DNA from: an uncultured Prochlorococcus sp.
Lineage (GTDB): Bacteria > Cyanobacteriota > Cyanobacteriia > PCC-6307 > Cyanobiaceae
Assembly: GCA_902578845.1 (NCBI GenBank)
Contig: CACHEM010000002.1
Coordinates: 1-64,000 of the forward strand
Direction: 5' to 3'
Length of the DNA: 64,000 nt
Below, in pieces: positions 39,401 to 48,804 of this stretch; position 1 is the first letter of the stretch, and the number at the start of each line of letters is the position of its first letter. The notes under the pieces were generated by a model that saw only the letters and a program-made list of their open reading frames with translations, searched no databases and had not been told where the DNA came from. Made by a program: the position numbers and the translations under genes.

Positions 39401-39997
39401 ATGAATATATTTCTTGAAAATATTTATAATTTGTCTTTTTTTTTTAATACTGGAATTGGGATCTTTTCGTTTGTTTGCATTTATATTTTAATTGTTTTAT
39501 TAATACTTCCAGCTTCTTGGCTATCTTTATTATCAGGGTTTTTATATGGCTCATATTTTGGTTCAATTATCGTTTTCATTTCTGCTTCCATAGGCGCATC
39601 AGTTGCTTTTTTTGTATCAAAAAGTTTTTTTGCAAAAAAGCTAAAAAATCTTTTTAGCCGTTATCCAAAATTAAGTGTTATGGAAAAAGTAGTAGAAAAA
39701 GGCGGACTTAAATTAATTTTTTTAGCAAGATTATCGCCGATATTTCCCTTCAGTATTCTTAATTATTTTTATGGTTTGAATAATGTTAAATTTAGAGATT
39801 TCGCTCTTGGTCTTCTTGGAATAATTCCAGGAACTTTTCTTTATTGCTCAATAGGTAGTTTGGCAAAAAGTATCCAGGAGTTAAAAAATGTGCAATCACC
39901 AAATAATTTATATATCACTTTCGTTGGAATTATTTCAACTTTTTTAGTTGTATATTTCTCTGCTAAATACTCCAGAGAATATTTTCAAAACTCCTAA
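39401..39997 (+). CDS. TVP38/TMEM64 (SNARE-associated/VTT-domain) membrane protein
   Basis: A 198-residue integral membrane protein with about five hydrophobic segments. The VTT/DedA-like core is visible: LSGFLYGSYFGSIIVFISASIGASVAF, then FLARLSPIFPFSILNYFYG, then GIIPGTFLYCSIGS. The family is linked to lipid scrambling or membrane homeostasis; the specific role here is unknown. It starts 2 bases after the valS stop, so it is probably cotranscribed. It converges on a 50-codon gene with a 4-base gap. Confidence 0.87.
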   Translation: MNIFLENIYNLSFFFNTGIGIFSFVCIYILIVLLILPASWLSLLSGFLYGSYFGSIIVFISASIGASVAFFVSKSFFAKKLKNLFSRYPKLSVMEKVVEKGGLKLIFLARLSPIFPFSILNYFYGLNNVKFRDFALGLLGIIPGTFLYCSIGSLAKSIQELKNVQSPNNLYITFVGIISTFLVVYFSAKYSREYFQNS

Positions 39998-40001
39998 GAA
40001 T

Positions 40002-40154
40002 TTACTCTTTAATATTCCAATCTCTAATAGATGCAATTAAGATAAACCACAAAAGTCTAAATTTACCTGGTAAAGTTTTGTTGGCTTCTAATTCGATATA
40101 TTTTGCCTGTCCACAAGGTGTTTTTATGAATTTGAAAACTGTTTTCTTCGTCAT
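40002..40154 (-). CDS. Small protein of unknown function, 50 aa
   Basis: An open frame of 50 codons fills most of the 274-base gap between the TVP38 gene and the DNA ligase. It reads MTKKTVFKFIKTPCGQAKYI, then ELEANKTLPGKFRLLW, then a short hydrophobic stretch and a charged end. The sequence is basic at the N-terminus with a single Cys. A TATAAA element (minus strand of 40191-40196) lies 37 bases before the ATG, giving a plausible short leader. Composition and fit to the gap suggest a real gene. No family recognised; the rest of the gap shows nothing. Confidence 0.6.
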   Translation of the reverse strand: MTKKTVFKFIKTPCGQAKYIELEANKTLPGKFRLLWFILIASIRDWNIKE

Positions 40155-40271
40155 AAGTCTTTCAAAAAGTCCTGATAATTATTCTTACATTTTATAGCCA
40201 AGATTTTCAGTTTATTTACTTAAAAATCATATTTTTCATTGACTACTTTGTTGAATATTATTTTTTATAAT

Positions 40272-41600
40272 TTAAACTTTTTCTCCAGCTTTAAATCCTC
40301 TAAAGCATTTGAATCTAGGAAACCTAAGACTAAAAGCTACCGCATCCTTGGATTTAGTTTTAGCATCAGCTCTGATTTCTACAAGTTGACCAATAAGTTG
40401 ATTCCGTTTTGACCAATATTCTTCACGTTGGATATCGCTAAATCCGCTTCCACAACTAAGACTGTATTCATACCCATCATCTTCTCCTTCAACTAGGACA
40501 GCTCCTAGTCTACCTTTATTGCGACCTGTGCCTTCCTCAACCGATACAACCTTTAAAGTGACTTCAATGAAAGGTTTTGCTTTTAACCAACTGTGTGTTC
40601 TTTTACATTCATATATAGCATCAGGATCTTTAATCATTACTCCTTCATAACCACCTTCCACTGCAGATTTATTAAGCTCTACAAATCTTTTCTGTCCCTC
40701 AATGGTGTCGAGATCTACATTTTCCCATTCAAGTGTTTTTATATGTCTTAGAAGCATAGAATGTTTTGCTACCCATTCTTTAACTAATAAACTTCTTGCT
40801 GTTTGACTAGTGTTCCATCTTCCTTTTTGAAATTTTTCAAGGGGACATAAGTCAAATAGGTGTAGAACTGCGTCTTTTGTTTGCTTGCCATCTTTTCTAT
40901 GAACTTGTTTCATTAAATCCTGAAAGTTAGCGCTCATTACTTCACCATCTAGGACTAAGTCATGAGGTGGAGGATCCTCTTTTAAGACGTTTTCTATTTC
41001 CGAGATAATATGACCAAAATTATGGAATTGTTTCCCATTGCGAGAAAACATTTCTACTTTATTTTGTCTAATAATAGTTAAGACGCGCACACCATCTAAT
41101 TTGATTTCAATTTGCTTTTTTCCTATCATTTTTTTTTCATGATTTGCACTGTCATGGGCTAAAGGACAAGAAAAAATAGGAATCGCATATTTGGGAAATT
41201 TCTTGGCTATCTTATTGATTGTTTTTTCAGATACACCACATCTAAGATCTTTAATTAAAACTCGTCTATAAAATCCATTCCACTCTTCTTTTGTGGCAAA
41301 TTCCATAGCCGTAATAATTGCATCGCGAGCTGCGTGACCAGTAAGTTCTCTTCGAATAAGCTTATTTGCTAATTCCTTAAAATCTTTCCATAAAAAATTT
41401 TGACTTTTTTCACTCTCTTTTTCAGGAACAATTTTTACACCAAAAGTTACCAATGGATCAAGTGCCATACGGATTCCCTCAAAAAAATCATCTAGACCTT
41501 CTTCCATTGCTTCTGAGATGATTTTTTCTTTATCTAATCTACTTGGATGTAATTCTAATTGATGTATTATCTCTTCTTTAAACAATTCTTTTTGCCTCAC
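40272..41600 (-). CDS. ATP-dependent DNA ligase, T4 gp30-like architecture
   Basis: A 442-residue ligase that seals nicks with ATP. The nucleotidyltransferase domain has catalytic Lys167 in IEIKLDGVR, SRNGK, LVLDGEVM, EGVMIKDP and WLKAKP, followed by an OB-fold domain. The first 150 residues match the helical N-terminal domain of T4 ligase as I remember it: RRELTGHAARDAI resembles RKLTGNAAIEEL, and RRVLIKDLRCGVSEKTINKI resembles RRVMMRDLECGASVSIANKV. The start is GTG, since a stop lies three codons upstream. It follows a membrane-anchored unknown by 9 bases. It would add to the NAD-dependent LigA normal in bacteria. No Ku or LigD partner is nearby. Confidence 0.92.
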   Translation of the reverse strand: MRQKELFKEEIIHQLELHPSRLDKEKIISEAMEEGLDDFFEGIRMALDPLVTFGVKIVPEKESEKSQNFLWKDFKELANKLIRRELTGHAARDAIITAMEFATKEEWNGFYRRVLIKDLRCGVSEKTINKIAKKFPKYAIPIFSCPLAHDSANHEKKMIGKKQIEIKLDGVRVLTIIRQNKVEMFSRNGKQFHNFGHIISEIENVLKEDPPPHDLVLDGEVMSANFQDLMKQVHRKDGKQTKDAVLHLFDLCPLEKFQKGRWNTSQTARSLLVKEWVAKHSMLLRHIKTLEWENVDLDTIEGQKRFVELNKSAVEGGYEGVMIKDPDAIYECKRTHSWLKAKPFIEVTLKVVSVEEGTGRNKGRLGAVLVEGEDDGYEYSLSCGSGFSDIQREEYWSKRNQLIGQLVEIRADAKTKSKDAVAFSLRFPRFKCFRGFKAGEKV

Positions 41601-41609
41601 AAGAAATTA

Positions 41610-42029
41610 TTAATTCACTTTTGCTATTCTGTCTATTTTCCAATCATTTTCAGTTTTTGCGAAAGTAAAGTCTAATGGGAGCTCGTCTTGTTTATCTTCT
41701 GATTTTAAATTCAAAGTTATTATGATTTGATCTTCTTGGACTCTAGGTCTTCCTGATTTTAAATTTCTGTATTTATTGAGGTTTAAACTAGCTAAAAATT
41801 TAAGAAAGTCTTGGCGCTTCACATGCGTTTTATAAGTTTTTGTAGTCAAACCATATGCTGCATCAATTCTTCCTGCAGCTATTTGATCAAAAAACTTTCT
41901 TACTAGTGGATTAATTCCTCTGGCGCTTATAACTAATTTGACTGCATTAAAAGTCCAAAAAGAAACTAGGACCGCTCCTCCAACTAATAATGCTTTGATT
42001 CCGATATCTTTAACTAGTGTTGCATCCAT
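41610..42029 (-). CDS. Membrane-anchored protein of unknown function, 139 aa
   Basis: An N-terminal membrane helix (about residues 10-30) is followed by a small soluble domain that starts FFDQIAAGRIDAAYGLTT and ends with a beta-rich part and DFTFAKTENDWKIDRI. That layout resembles NTF2/SnoaL-like domains of the DUF4864/DUF4878 type. Function unknown. It lies 9 bases upstream of the DNA ligase on the same strand, so the two may be co-transcribed; I see no functional reason for the pairing. Confidence 0.7.
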   Translation of the reverse strand: MDATLVKDIGIKALLVGGAVLVSFWTFNAVKLVISARGINPLVRKFFDQIAAGRIDAAYGLTTKTYKTHVKRQDFLKFLASLNLNKYRNLKSGRPRVQEDQIIITLNLKSEDKQDELPLDFTFAKTENDWKIDRIAKVN

Positions 42030-42114
42030 GTTGATTTGAGTTTTTTATTACTTTAAGAAAAGAAATCGTTTTTGATGGCTTTTTTTGTCAAAATAATACT
42101 AATTTTAATCCATA

Positions 42115-42642
42115 ATGCCTGTAATTCCTCTTTTACCTTTATTTCATAAATTTAATAGTCAATATTTTGAAAATACTCTAGCGGTTAATAATCAACCTTT
42201 AGTAAAAGTTAGATGGAGTGATAATAGATTAAAAACTACTGCTGGTTTTTATAAAAGAAAACAAATTAATGGTTTTGTAGATTCTGAAATTATCTTATCG
42301 AAACCTATTTTGAGTAGATTATCTACTAGTGAAATAAACAGTACCCTATGTCATGAAATGATTCATGCATGGGTAGATAGGATATTAAAAAAAAATGAGA
42401 TACATGGTCCAAATTTCTTAGAAAAGATGAATGAAATTAATGAGAAAGAGAAGAATTTTCAAATTTCTGTGAGGCACTCATTTCCTATTGAAAGGAGAGA
42501 ATTAAAATACATAGGAACTTGCCAAAATTGTGGTGAGAAATTTTTCTACAGGAAAAGGATAAAGAATATTGCTTGTAAAAAATGTTGTGTGAATTTCTTT
42601 AATGGATCATGGAATAAAAAGTGTTTAATTTTGTTTGATTAA
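42115..42642 (+). CDS. SprT-like zinc metallopeptidase
   Basis: A 175-residue protein with the zincin motif HEMIH (residues 80-84) in TLCHEMIHAWVD, and a C-terminal zinc ribbon with two Cys pairs (CQNCG near 142 and CKKC near 158). This matches the SprT/SPRTN core. Eukaryotic SPRTN degrades DNA-protein crosslinks; the bacterial role is unclear. It is divergent from the gene that precedes the DNA ligase, so a DNA-repair neighbourhood is possible but only suggested. Confidence 0.85.
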   Translation: MPVIPLLPLFHKFNSQYFENTLAVNNQPLVKVRWSDNRLKTTAGFYKRKQINGFVDSEIILSKPILSRLSTSEINSTLCHEMIHAWVDRILKKNEIHGPNFLEKMNEINEKEKNFQISVRHSFPIERRELKYIGTCQNCGEKFFYRKRIKNIACKKCCVNFFNGSWNKKCLILFD

Positions 42643-42726
42643 AAATATAAGATGTGTTTTTGTTTCTATATTTGGAATTATTTCAACTTTTTAATGTAAT
42701 TTATATTTTAAAAAGCATAATAATTT

Positions 42727-43290
42727 ATGGATTCAAGGAGAATTAGAAATCTAAGAAATAGTTTTGATAAAAATATTGTTGATAAACAGGTAGATAAAAT
42801 TTTCGAAACTGGAAGACAATTTGTTGATGGAGTATCCGGGGCTAGGCCAGGAAAAAGAAAGAACTCAGATTTTCAAGGAATAACTAGTAAAAGTGTTAAA
42901 AAAGTAGGAAGATGGGTATCTGAAAAAGTGGATTTATTTTTTGATGAAGATAATGATGATTGGAATGATGATAATTATTACGATGATAATAGGGATATCA
43001 AGACATTTTCCAGAGAATCAAATTCTTATGAATCTGCTAAACAGCACTCAAAAAGACCTTTAGAAGCAATATCTTTAAGGCAACCAAAAAATTTACAGAA
43101 AACTGAGCAAAAAAAATTACCTTACGTGAAAGAGAGTAAGGACGAAGATTGGCCAGATGAAATGGATTTCAAAGTTGAAAGATGGCAAAGAGCTTCAGAA
43201 AAAGAGATTAATACTTCGAGAGATCAATCAAACCAACAAGTTCATTCAAAATCAAGAAATCTTCCCAGATCAAGAAGAAGAAGAGTATAG
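42727..43290 (+). CDS. Highly charged protein of unknown function, 187 aa
   Basis: No family recognised. Residues 1-75 are basic and helical in look (DKQVDKIFETGRQFVDGVSG, then SVKKVGRWVSEKVDLFF). Residues 76-95 are an Asp/Asn-rich run, and the rest is disordered, with a basic end (SRSRRRR-like). A conserved patch DEDWPDEMDFKVERWQR is near residue 142. The mixed charge suggests nucleic acid or protein binding, but that is inference. Its 3' end overlaps the convergent chorismate lyase gene by 21 bases. Confidence 0.65.
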   Translation: MDSRRIRNLRNSFDKNIVDKQVDKIFETGRQFVDGVSGARPGKRKNSDFQGITSKSVKKVGRWVSEKVDLFFDEDNDDWNDDNYYDDNRDIKTFSRESNSYESAKQHSKRPLEAISLRQPKNLQKTEQKKLPYVKESKDEDWPDEMDFKVERWQRASEKEINTSRDQSNQQVHSKSRNLPRSRRRRV

Positions 43291-43812
43291 TTTTGTAAAT
43301 TCTTTAATTCCTGAATAGCCTAATAAACTTTCTAAATGAGGATTGAATACTTCTCTAATAATTGTTAGGGGCTTTTTGTCTCGAAAAAATCTATAATTTC
43401 TTGACCAGAATGGACCTTTCAAACAAAATTGATCCTCTAACCAATTTGAATTAACAAGTGAAATTCGATCAACTTCTCTAAACAATTCTGATCTGTCTTG
43501 TGTCAAATTCTTCCAAATTGGTTCTTCTTTGGCTTTTAAATTTTCATTTACTTGTTCTGCATTCCACCAACTTTCAGCCCATGCTAGGTTTTTATTATTG
43601 TTTTTAATCCATACTTGTCTTCTAATTAAAGGTCCATTTAACTGATTTAATTCTTTAGGTCCCTCTGCGATGAATAGAGGATCTACTTGCATTGAAATTA
43701 ATTTAATTTTCGTCTCTTGATTAGTTAAAAGCTGTAAATGTCTAGTTGGACTTCCATCCCCAAGCAGCATTAATTTCCATGGACCAGATATTTTTGGTAA
43801 TGAATTTTTCAC
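43270..43812 (-). CDS. Chorismate lyase-like protein (DUF98/Ycf21)
   Basis: A 180-residue protein whose motifs LLGDGSPTRHLQLL and GPLIRRQVWI match the DUF98/Ycf21 chorismate lyase family. These enzymes make 4-hydroxybenzoate for plastoquinone. The GTG at 43812 is the only usual start codon, but the frame stays open for another 20 codons upstream (to the stop at 43879-43881) and reads like protein (SPKILWEEKAS), so the true start may be non-standard or mis-sequenced. It follows mnmG on the same strand by about 80 bases. Confidence 0.78.
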   Translation of the reverse strand: MKNSLPKISGPWKLMLLGDGSPTRHLQLLTNQETKIKLISMQVDPLFIAEGPKELNQLNGPLIRRQVWIKNNNKNLAWAESWWNAEQVNENLKAKEEPIWKNLTQDRSELFREVDRISLVNSNWLEDQFCLKGPFWSRNYRFFRDKKPLTIIREVFNPHLESLLGYSGIKEFTKLYSSSS

Positions 43813-43893
43813 TAAAAAAGTAGAGGCTTTTTCTTCCCATAAAATTTTTGGTGATTTAAAAAGTTTATTATTCAGTGCTCAGACGGAATTCTT

Positions 43894-45861
43894 TTAAGAT
43901 GATAACTTTTTTTCGACAAAAATATTTGCCTTTTCTTTTTTTATTTCTCTTATTTTTAGCCAAACAAGTAATGCAGTTAAATCAGCTTTGCTTACACCGG
44001 GAATTTTTGAAGCATCACCAAAATTTTTTGGCTTTATCTTATTCAAATTTTCTCTAGCTTCTAAAGATAATGTCTCTATCTTTTCATAATTAATTTCTTG
44101 AGGCAGAGATTTGCAGCTTTGACGATTTATTTGTTCTATGTTGTTTTTTTGTCTTTTAAGGTAACCCTCGTATTTAATATCTATCTCAACACCCTCCTGG
44201 ATTGAAGAACCTAGATTTCTTTCATTCAGATTATATTTAATTAGATCTGAATAATGAAAGTTTGGTCTTTTTAAGAGTTCTTTCAACGTGGTTGAGCCTT
44301 TGATTTTTGATCCCGTTTCTAATTCTATTTTTTTTGATATTTCATCAGTATTTTTTAAACGAGTGTTATTTAATCTAAATTTCTCTTCTTCGAGGAGGTT
44401 CATTTTTTCTTTATAGGCCGACCATCTTTTCTCATTAATTAGCCCTATTTGATAACCTAATGGTGTTAATCTTCTATCTGCATTATCTCCTCTGAGAGTT
44501 AACCTATATTCACTCCTACTAGTGAGAACTCTATATGGTTCTTTTAGATCTTTCGTAATTAAATCATTGATCATTGTTCCTATATAACTGCTTTCTCTAG
44601 TGAAGATTATTGGGTCTTTTTTGTTTAGTTTTCTTGTCGCATTGACTCCTGCAACTAATCCTTGTGCTGCTGCTTCTTCATAACCAGTAGTGCCATTAAT
44701 TTGTCCGGCGCTAAATAAATATTCAATTTCTTTCGTTTCGAGTGATGTTTGGAGCTGTGTTGCAGGTATATAGTCATACTCCACAGCATATGCTGGTCGC
44801 AACATTTTACATTCACCTAATCCAGGTAAGGTCCTTAAAAGTTCTAATTGAATATTTTCGGGTAAACCTGTAGAAAATCCTTGTACATATATTTCAGGGG
44901 TATTAATTCCTTCTGGTTCTAAGAAAATTTGATGTGATTCTTTATCAGCAAATTTGACGATCTTATCTTCAATTGATGGACAATATCTTGGCCCTTTACT
45001 ATCAATAAAACCGCCGTAAATGGGAGTTAAATGTAAATTGTCTTTAATTAGTTGATGTGTTTTGGTAGTTGTTCTTGTGATGTGACAACTAACTTGGGGC
45101 ATATTATTTTTTATATCTGGGTCAAACGAAAAATATTTATCTCCTGCAGTACTTGGTTGAATATCTAATTCATCAAAAATGATACTTCTTTTATCAACTC
45201 TTGCTGGAGTACCTGTTTTTAAACGTTCTGTTTTGATACCAATTTCGTGCAAATTCTGAGTAAGACCTTGTGCTGCTTGTTCGCCCGATCTACCAGCTGA
45301 CATTGATTTATTTCCTATCCATATTCTTCCTTCTAAGAACGTACCAGCTGTGATGATAACTGATCTTGCTGAATAATAACTACCAAAGAATGTTTTTACA
45401 CCTTTTATTCTTTTTTTTATGATTTTTTTTGAGTTCAATCCAATTTGTTCAGTTTTTGCAATATCTAGTTCAGTAATCATTGCTTCTTTTAAAGATAAAT
45501 TATCTGTATTTTGTAGTATTTCGATCATTCTTTTTGAGTATTCTCTTTTATCTGTCTGAGCTCTTAACGCCCATACAGCTGGGCCTCTACTTGCATTTAA
45601 TATTCTTTTTTGAATAGCTGTTACATCGGCTAATTTACCAATAATTCCACCTAATGCATCAACTTCATGAACCAACTGACTTTTTGCTGGTCCCCCAACT
45701 GCAGGGTTACACGGTTGCCAGGCAATTCTATCTAGATTGATCGTAAATAAGGCAGTAGAAAAACCTAATTTTGCTGTTGTTATAGCTGCTTCGCATCCTG
45801 CATGTCCTCCTCCAATAACGATGACGTCAAAAGATTCATTTGTTGAGTGATGATCTTGCAT
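43894..45861 (-). CDS. mnmG: tRNA uridine-5-carboxymethylaminomethyl modification enzyme MnmG (GidA)
   Basis: FAD protein that works with MnmE to modify the wobble uridine of several tRNAs. The 655-residue protein has the FAD motif [14 protein letters not shown], the cysteine region [21 protein letters not shown], and [14 protein letters not shown]. The C-terminal helical domain is intact. It follows dnaB by 12 bases, in the order desaturase, rplI, dnaB, mnmG. MnmE is not in the window. Confidence 0.96.
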   Translation of the reverse strand: MQDHHSTNESFDVIVIGGGHAGCEAAITTAKLGFSTALFTINLDRIAWQPCNPAVGGPAKSQLVHEVDALGGIIGKLADVTAIQKRILNASRGPAVWALRAQTDKREYSKRMIEILQNTDNLSLKEAMITELDIAKTEQIGLNSKKIIKKRIKGVKTFFGSYYSARSVIITAGTFLEGRIWIGNKSMSAGRSGEQAAQGLTQNLHEIGIKTERLKTGTPARVDKRSIIFDELDIQPSTAGDKYFSFDPDIKNNMPQVSCHITRTTTKTHQLIKDNLHLTPIYGGFIDSKGPRYCPSIEDKIVKFADKESHQIFLEPEGINTPEIYVQGFSTGLPENIQLELLRTLPGLGECKMLRPAYAVEYDYIPATQLQTSLETKEIEYLFSAGQINGTTGYEEAAAQGLVAGVNATRKLNKKDPIIFTRESSYIGTMINDLITKDLKEPYRVLTSRSEYRLTLRGDNADRRLTPLGYQIGLINEKRWSAYKEKMNLLEEEKFRLNNTRLKNTDEISKKIELETGSKIKGSTTLKELLKRPNFHYSDLIKYNLNERNLGSSIQEGVEIDIKYEGYLKRQKNNIEQINRQSCKSLPQEINYEKIETLSLEARENLNKIKPKNFGDASKIPGVSKADLTALLVWLKIREIKKEKANIFVEKKLSS

Positions 45862-45873
45862 TTTAGGAGCGAT

Positions 45874-47256
45874 TTAATTAGCTAAATTCCTAAATCTCGT
45901 AAATTGAGGTTCAAATAATAATTTAACAGTTCCCACGGGTCCATTTCTATGTTTAGTGACAATGATTTCTGTAATTCCTCTATCTTCAGTTTCCGGATTA
46001 TAGTATTCATCTCTATAAATCATTAATACTAAATCTGCGTCTTGTTCAATAGATCCTGATTCTCTTAGATCACTTAACATTGGTCTTTTATTTGTTCTAG
46101 ACTCAACCCCTCTACTAAGCTGAGATAAAGCTACTACTGGTACTTTTAATTCTCTGGCCATGCTTTTAAGACCTCTTGTTATTCGTGAAAGTTCTTGAAC
46201 TCTATTATCAGGGGTTGATCCTTCCATCAACTGCAGATAATCAATCACAATTAATCCAAGTTCCTTTTTTTGTTCAGCTATTAATCTTCTGCACAGAGAT
46301 CTCATCTCTAGAACACTTAAGTTAGGCTTGTCATCTATAAATATTGGTAATTGACCTAATGAATTAATACCTTCTCCGAGTAATGGCCATTCATCTTGCT
46401 GTAATCTTCCTGTTCTTAGCCTGCCACTTTCGATTCCCACTTCCATAGAGAGTAGTCTATATGTCAACTGTTCTTTACTCATTTCAAGGCTAAATACACA
46501 CACAGGTAAATCTTGAGATTGTGCAACATTTTTAGCCAGATTAAGAACTATTGAAGTTTTTCCCATTGAAGGTCTTCCGGCAACAATTATTAAATCACTT
46601 CTCTGAAAACCTTGAGTCATCGCATCAAGATCGTAGAAATTAACAGGAATTCCAGCTACTGAAGTACCTAATGATCTTGACTCTATTTCATTGAAAGTAC
46701 TTGTAAGGATTTCAGCAGCTTGAGTCAGGCCTTTTGAAGGTTTTTCTTGACTGATTTCAAATATTTTTTGTTCTGCTTTATCTAGTACTTCATTAGTATC
46801 TTGAGTTTGATCAAAACCTAGTTGAACCACTTCATTCCCAGATCTGATAAGTTGCCTTCTCATGAATTTGTCGTTAATTAAATTAGCAACTTGTTCTATG
46901 GAAGCTGTAGAGGAAACATTTTCAACTAGTTCTACCAGCTTGCTGTTTCCTCCAATTTTTTCTAGTGATCCATTATCTGCTAACCAAGCACTCATTGAGG
47001 TTAAATCAGTTGGTTTACCCTGGGTATGCAACATTAATGCTGTTCTATAAATCTCTTGATGGGCATTTATATAAAAAGCTTCAGGTTTAATTAAGTCTGC
47101 AATTCTTCCGATTGCGTCTGGATCAAGAAGTATGCCCCCAAGAACAGCTTCCTCTGCTTGAACATTTTGAGGAGGTACTAATCCAGAGTTTTCACTATTA
47201 AAATCCTTTTTAAAATTTTTATTTTTCCCATTATTTGGAAAAGGTACGGAAACCAT
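45874..47256 (-). CDS. dnaB: Replicative DNA helicase
   Basis: Hexameric helicase that unwinds DNA ahead of the replication fork. The N-terminal domain (residues 25-130) is followed by the RecA-like domain with Walker A in VAGRPSMGKTS and Walker B in LGLIVIDYLQLM, then DLRESGSIEQDAD and the C-terminal KHRNGPVG loop. At 460 residues it lacks the intein found in the dnaB of several other cyanobacteria. It follows rplI by 58 bases, a common bacterial order. Confidence 0.97.
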   Translation of the reverse strand: MVSVPFPNNGKNKNFKKDFNSENSGLVPPQNVQAEEAVLGGILLDPDAIGRIADLIKPEAFYINAHQEIYRTALMLHTQGKPTDLTSMSAWLADNGSLEKIGGNSKLVELVENVSSTASIEQVANLINDKFMRRQLIRSGNEVVQLGFDQTQDTNEVLDKAEQKIFEISQEKPSKGLTQAAEILTSTFNEIESRSLGTSVAGIPVNFYDLDAMTQGFQRSDLIIVAGRPSMGKTSIVLNLAKNVAQSQDLPVCVFSLEMSKEQLTYRLLSMEVGIESGRLRTGRLQQDEWPLLGEGINSLGQLPIFIDDKPNLSVLEMRSLCRRLIAEQKKELGLIVIDYLQLMEGSTPDNRVQELSRITRGLKSMARELKVPVVALSQLSRGVESRTNKRPMLSDLRESGSIEQDADLVLMIYRDEYYNPETEDRGITEIIVTKHRNGPVGTVKLLFEPQFTRFRNLAN

Positions 47257-47314
47257 ATCTTTAATTGCTTAGATATACACTCTGGCTACTTTTCAAAATA
47301 ATGCAACAAATTGA

Positions 47315-47770
47315 TTAACTTGTTACTTCAATATTTACTTCTGCATTTACTTCTGGATGTAATTTTACTTTTGCAGTAAAGGAACCTAAATTATGAATAT
47401 CAGGAACAGTAATGTTTCTTCTATCAATTTCTTTTTTAGTTGCCGCTTCTATCGCTTCCGCGACATCCCCATTGGTAACCGTTCCAAAAAGGACACCATC
47501 TTCTCCAACCTGTTTTTTGATAGTGAACCTACCTATTGTAGATAATGCAGTTTGGAAATCTAAAGCTTCTTGCTTTAATTTATCAGCAGCGATTTTTTCT
47601 TTTTCTTTCTTCCTCTCAATTTGTTTAAGGACTGCTGGTGTTACATTCATTGCCTTGCCATAAGGTAATAGAAAATTTCTTGCGTAACCTGGAGCTACAT
47701 CAACTAGATCTCCTTCTTTACCGAGTGAAGCGATTGATTCAGTTAATGCGACTTGTACTCTTTTAGCCAT
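47315..47770 (-). CDS. rplI: 50S ribosomal protein L9
   Basis: L9 binds 23S rRNA through its N-domain ([29 protein letters not shown]), joined by a long charged helix to the C-domain. The ATG at 47770 gives 151 residues and matches the family start (MAKRVQVAL); an in-frame start 5 codons upstream is not needed. It lies between the desaturase (20 bases) and dnaB. Confidence 0.96.
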   Translation of the reverse strand: MAKRVQVALTESIASLGKEGDLVDVAPGYARNFLLPYGKAMNVTPAVLKQIERKKEKEKIAADKLKQEALDFQTALSTIGRFTIKKQVGEDGVLFGTVTNGDVAEAIEAATKKEIDRRNITVPDIHNLGSFTAKVKLHPEVNAEVNIEVTS

Positions 47771-47790
47771 GAAAATATTGAACAATATAG

Positions 47791-48729
47791 TTAATAATAA
47801 GACCTAGAGGGTAACTTTACTTTTTTTGCAAAACCAAATTTCGCAAGAATCTTAATATGTTCCCATGTTATGTCTATCTGCCCTTTAAATAATCCTTGTT
47901 TTGCCGAATTGGGAAATGCATGATGGTTATTATGCCAACCTTCTCCAAATGTTAATGCAGCAACCCATGCATTGTTTTTAGATGAATCACCACTTTCAAA
48001 TGGTGCTTTACCCCAACAATGCGTCGCGGAGTTGACTAGCCAAGTTACATGATAAACAACCACAAGCCTCAATGGAATTCCCCAAAGGACTAGAGCTAAT
48101 CCTCCAACTCCTAATTTTTGACCTATTGCGTACAATAAAAGTCCAATAGGAATTTGTAAGAATAAAAAATATTTATTTAAAAATCTATAGTATGGATCCT
48201 TGATTAAATCTGCACTTAGTTTTGGAACAGCTTTTAGTGCTTCTACGTCTTTAAACATCCAACCCATATGACTCCACCAAAACCCCTTTTTACTATTGTG
48301 ATGATCTACTTCAGTATCTGAAAAAGAGTGGTGATGCCTATGTAAACCTACCCAATCTATTGGTCCATGCTGGCAACTTATGGCTCCACAGGTAGCAAAA
48401 AATCTTTCTAACCATCTTGGTACAATGAACGATCTGTGTGATAACAATCTGTGATATCCAAGGGTGACTCCTAAACAAGCAGTTACCCAGTAAAAAAATA
48501 ATAATGAAGTGACTGCAGGGAGACTCCAAAATTTTGGTTGTATAGCTATAAGAGAAAGAATATGAATTGCAACCATAAAAACTATTGTTCCCCACGTTTT
48601 ATGTAGTCTTGGAGGATATCTTTTTGAATGACTGGAAGGTTCCAGTAATTTTTCTGAAAGTTCTATAACTTTTTCAGCTGGAACAGGTTTTTTTAATTTT
48701 GCTGTTTCTTGGAAAATTACTGAATTCAT
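47791..48729 (-). CDS. desC: Acyl-lipid delta-9-type fatty acid desaturase
   Basis: A membrane di-iron desaturase of 312 residues. The three histidine boxes are HRLLSH, HRHHH in [11 protein letters not shown], and HNNHH in [14 protein letters not shown]. It has four predicted membrane helices in two pairs. The pattern fits cyanobacterial DesC, which puts the first double bond into membrane lipids using ferredoxin; regioselectivity cannot be read from the motifs. It leads the unit with rplI, dnaB and mnmG. Confidence 0.9.
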   Translation of the reverse strand: MNSVIFQETAKLKKPVPAEKVIELSEKLLEPSSHSKRYPPRLHKTWGTIVFMVAIHILSLIAIQPKFWSLPAVTSLLFFYWVTACLGVTLGYHRLLSHRSFIVPRWLERFFATCGAISCQHGPIDWVGLHRHHHSFSDTEVDHHNSKKGFWWSHMGWMFKDVEALKAVPKLSADLIKDPYYRFLNKYFLFLQIPIGLLLYAIGQKLGVGGLALVLWGIPLRLVVVYHVTWLVNSATHCWGKAPFESGDSSKNNAWVAALTFGEGWHNNHHAFPNSAKQGLFKGQIDITWEHIKILAKFGFAKKVKLPSRSYY

Positions 48730-48778
48730 GATATTGAAATACTATTTTCAAAATTACCGATATGTAATATTATCATAC

Positions 48779-48784
48779 TATACT
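48779..48784 (+). promoter_or_regulatory. Possible -10 element
   Basis: TATACT lies 20 bases before the GTG of the gene at 48805, in a 75-base gap between divergent genes. The gap also holds a short ATACTATACTATT repeat. No -35 element is clear. Confidence 0.35.
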
Positions 48785-48804
48785 ATTGATAAGTTTAATT
48801 ATCT

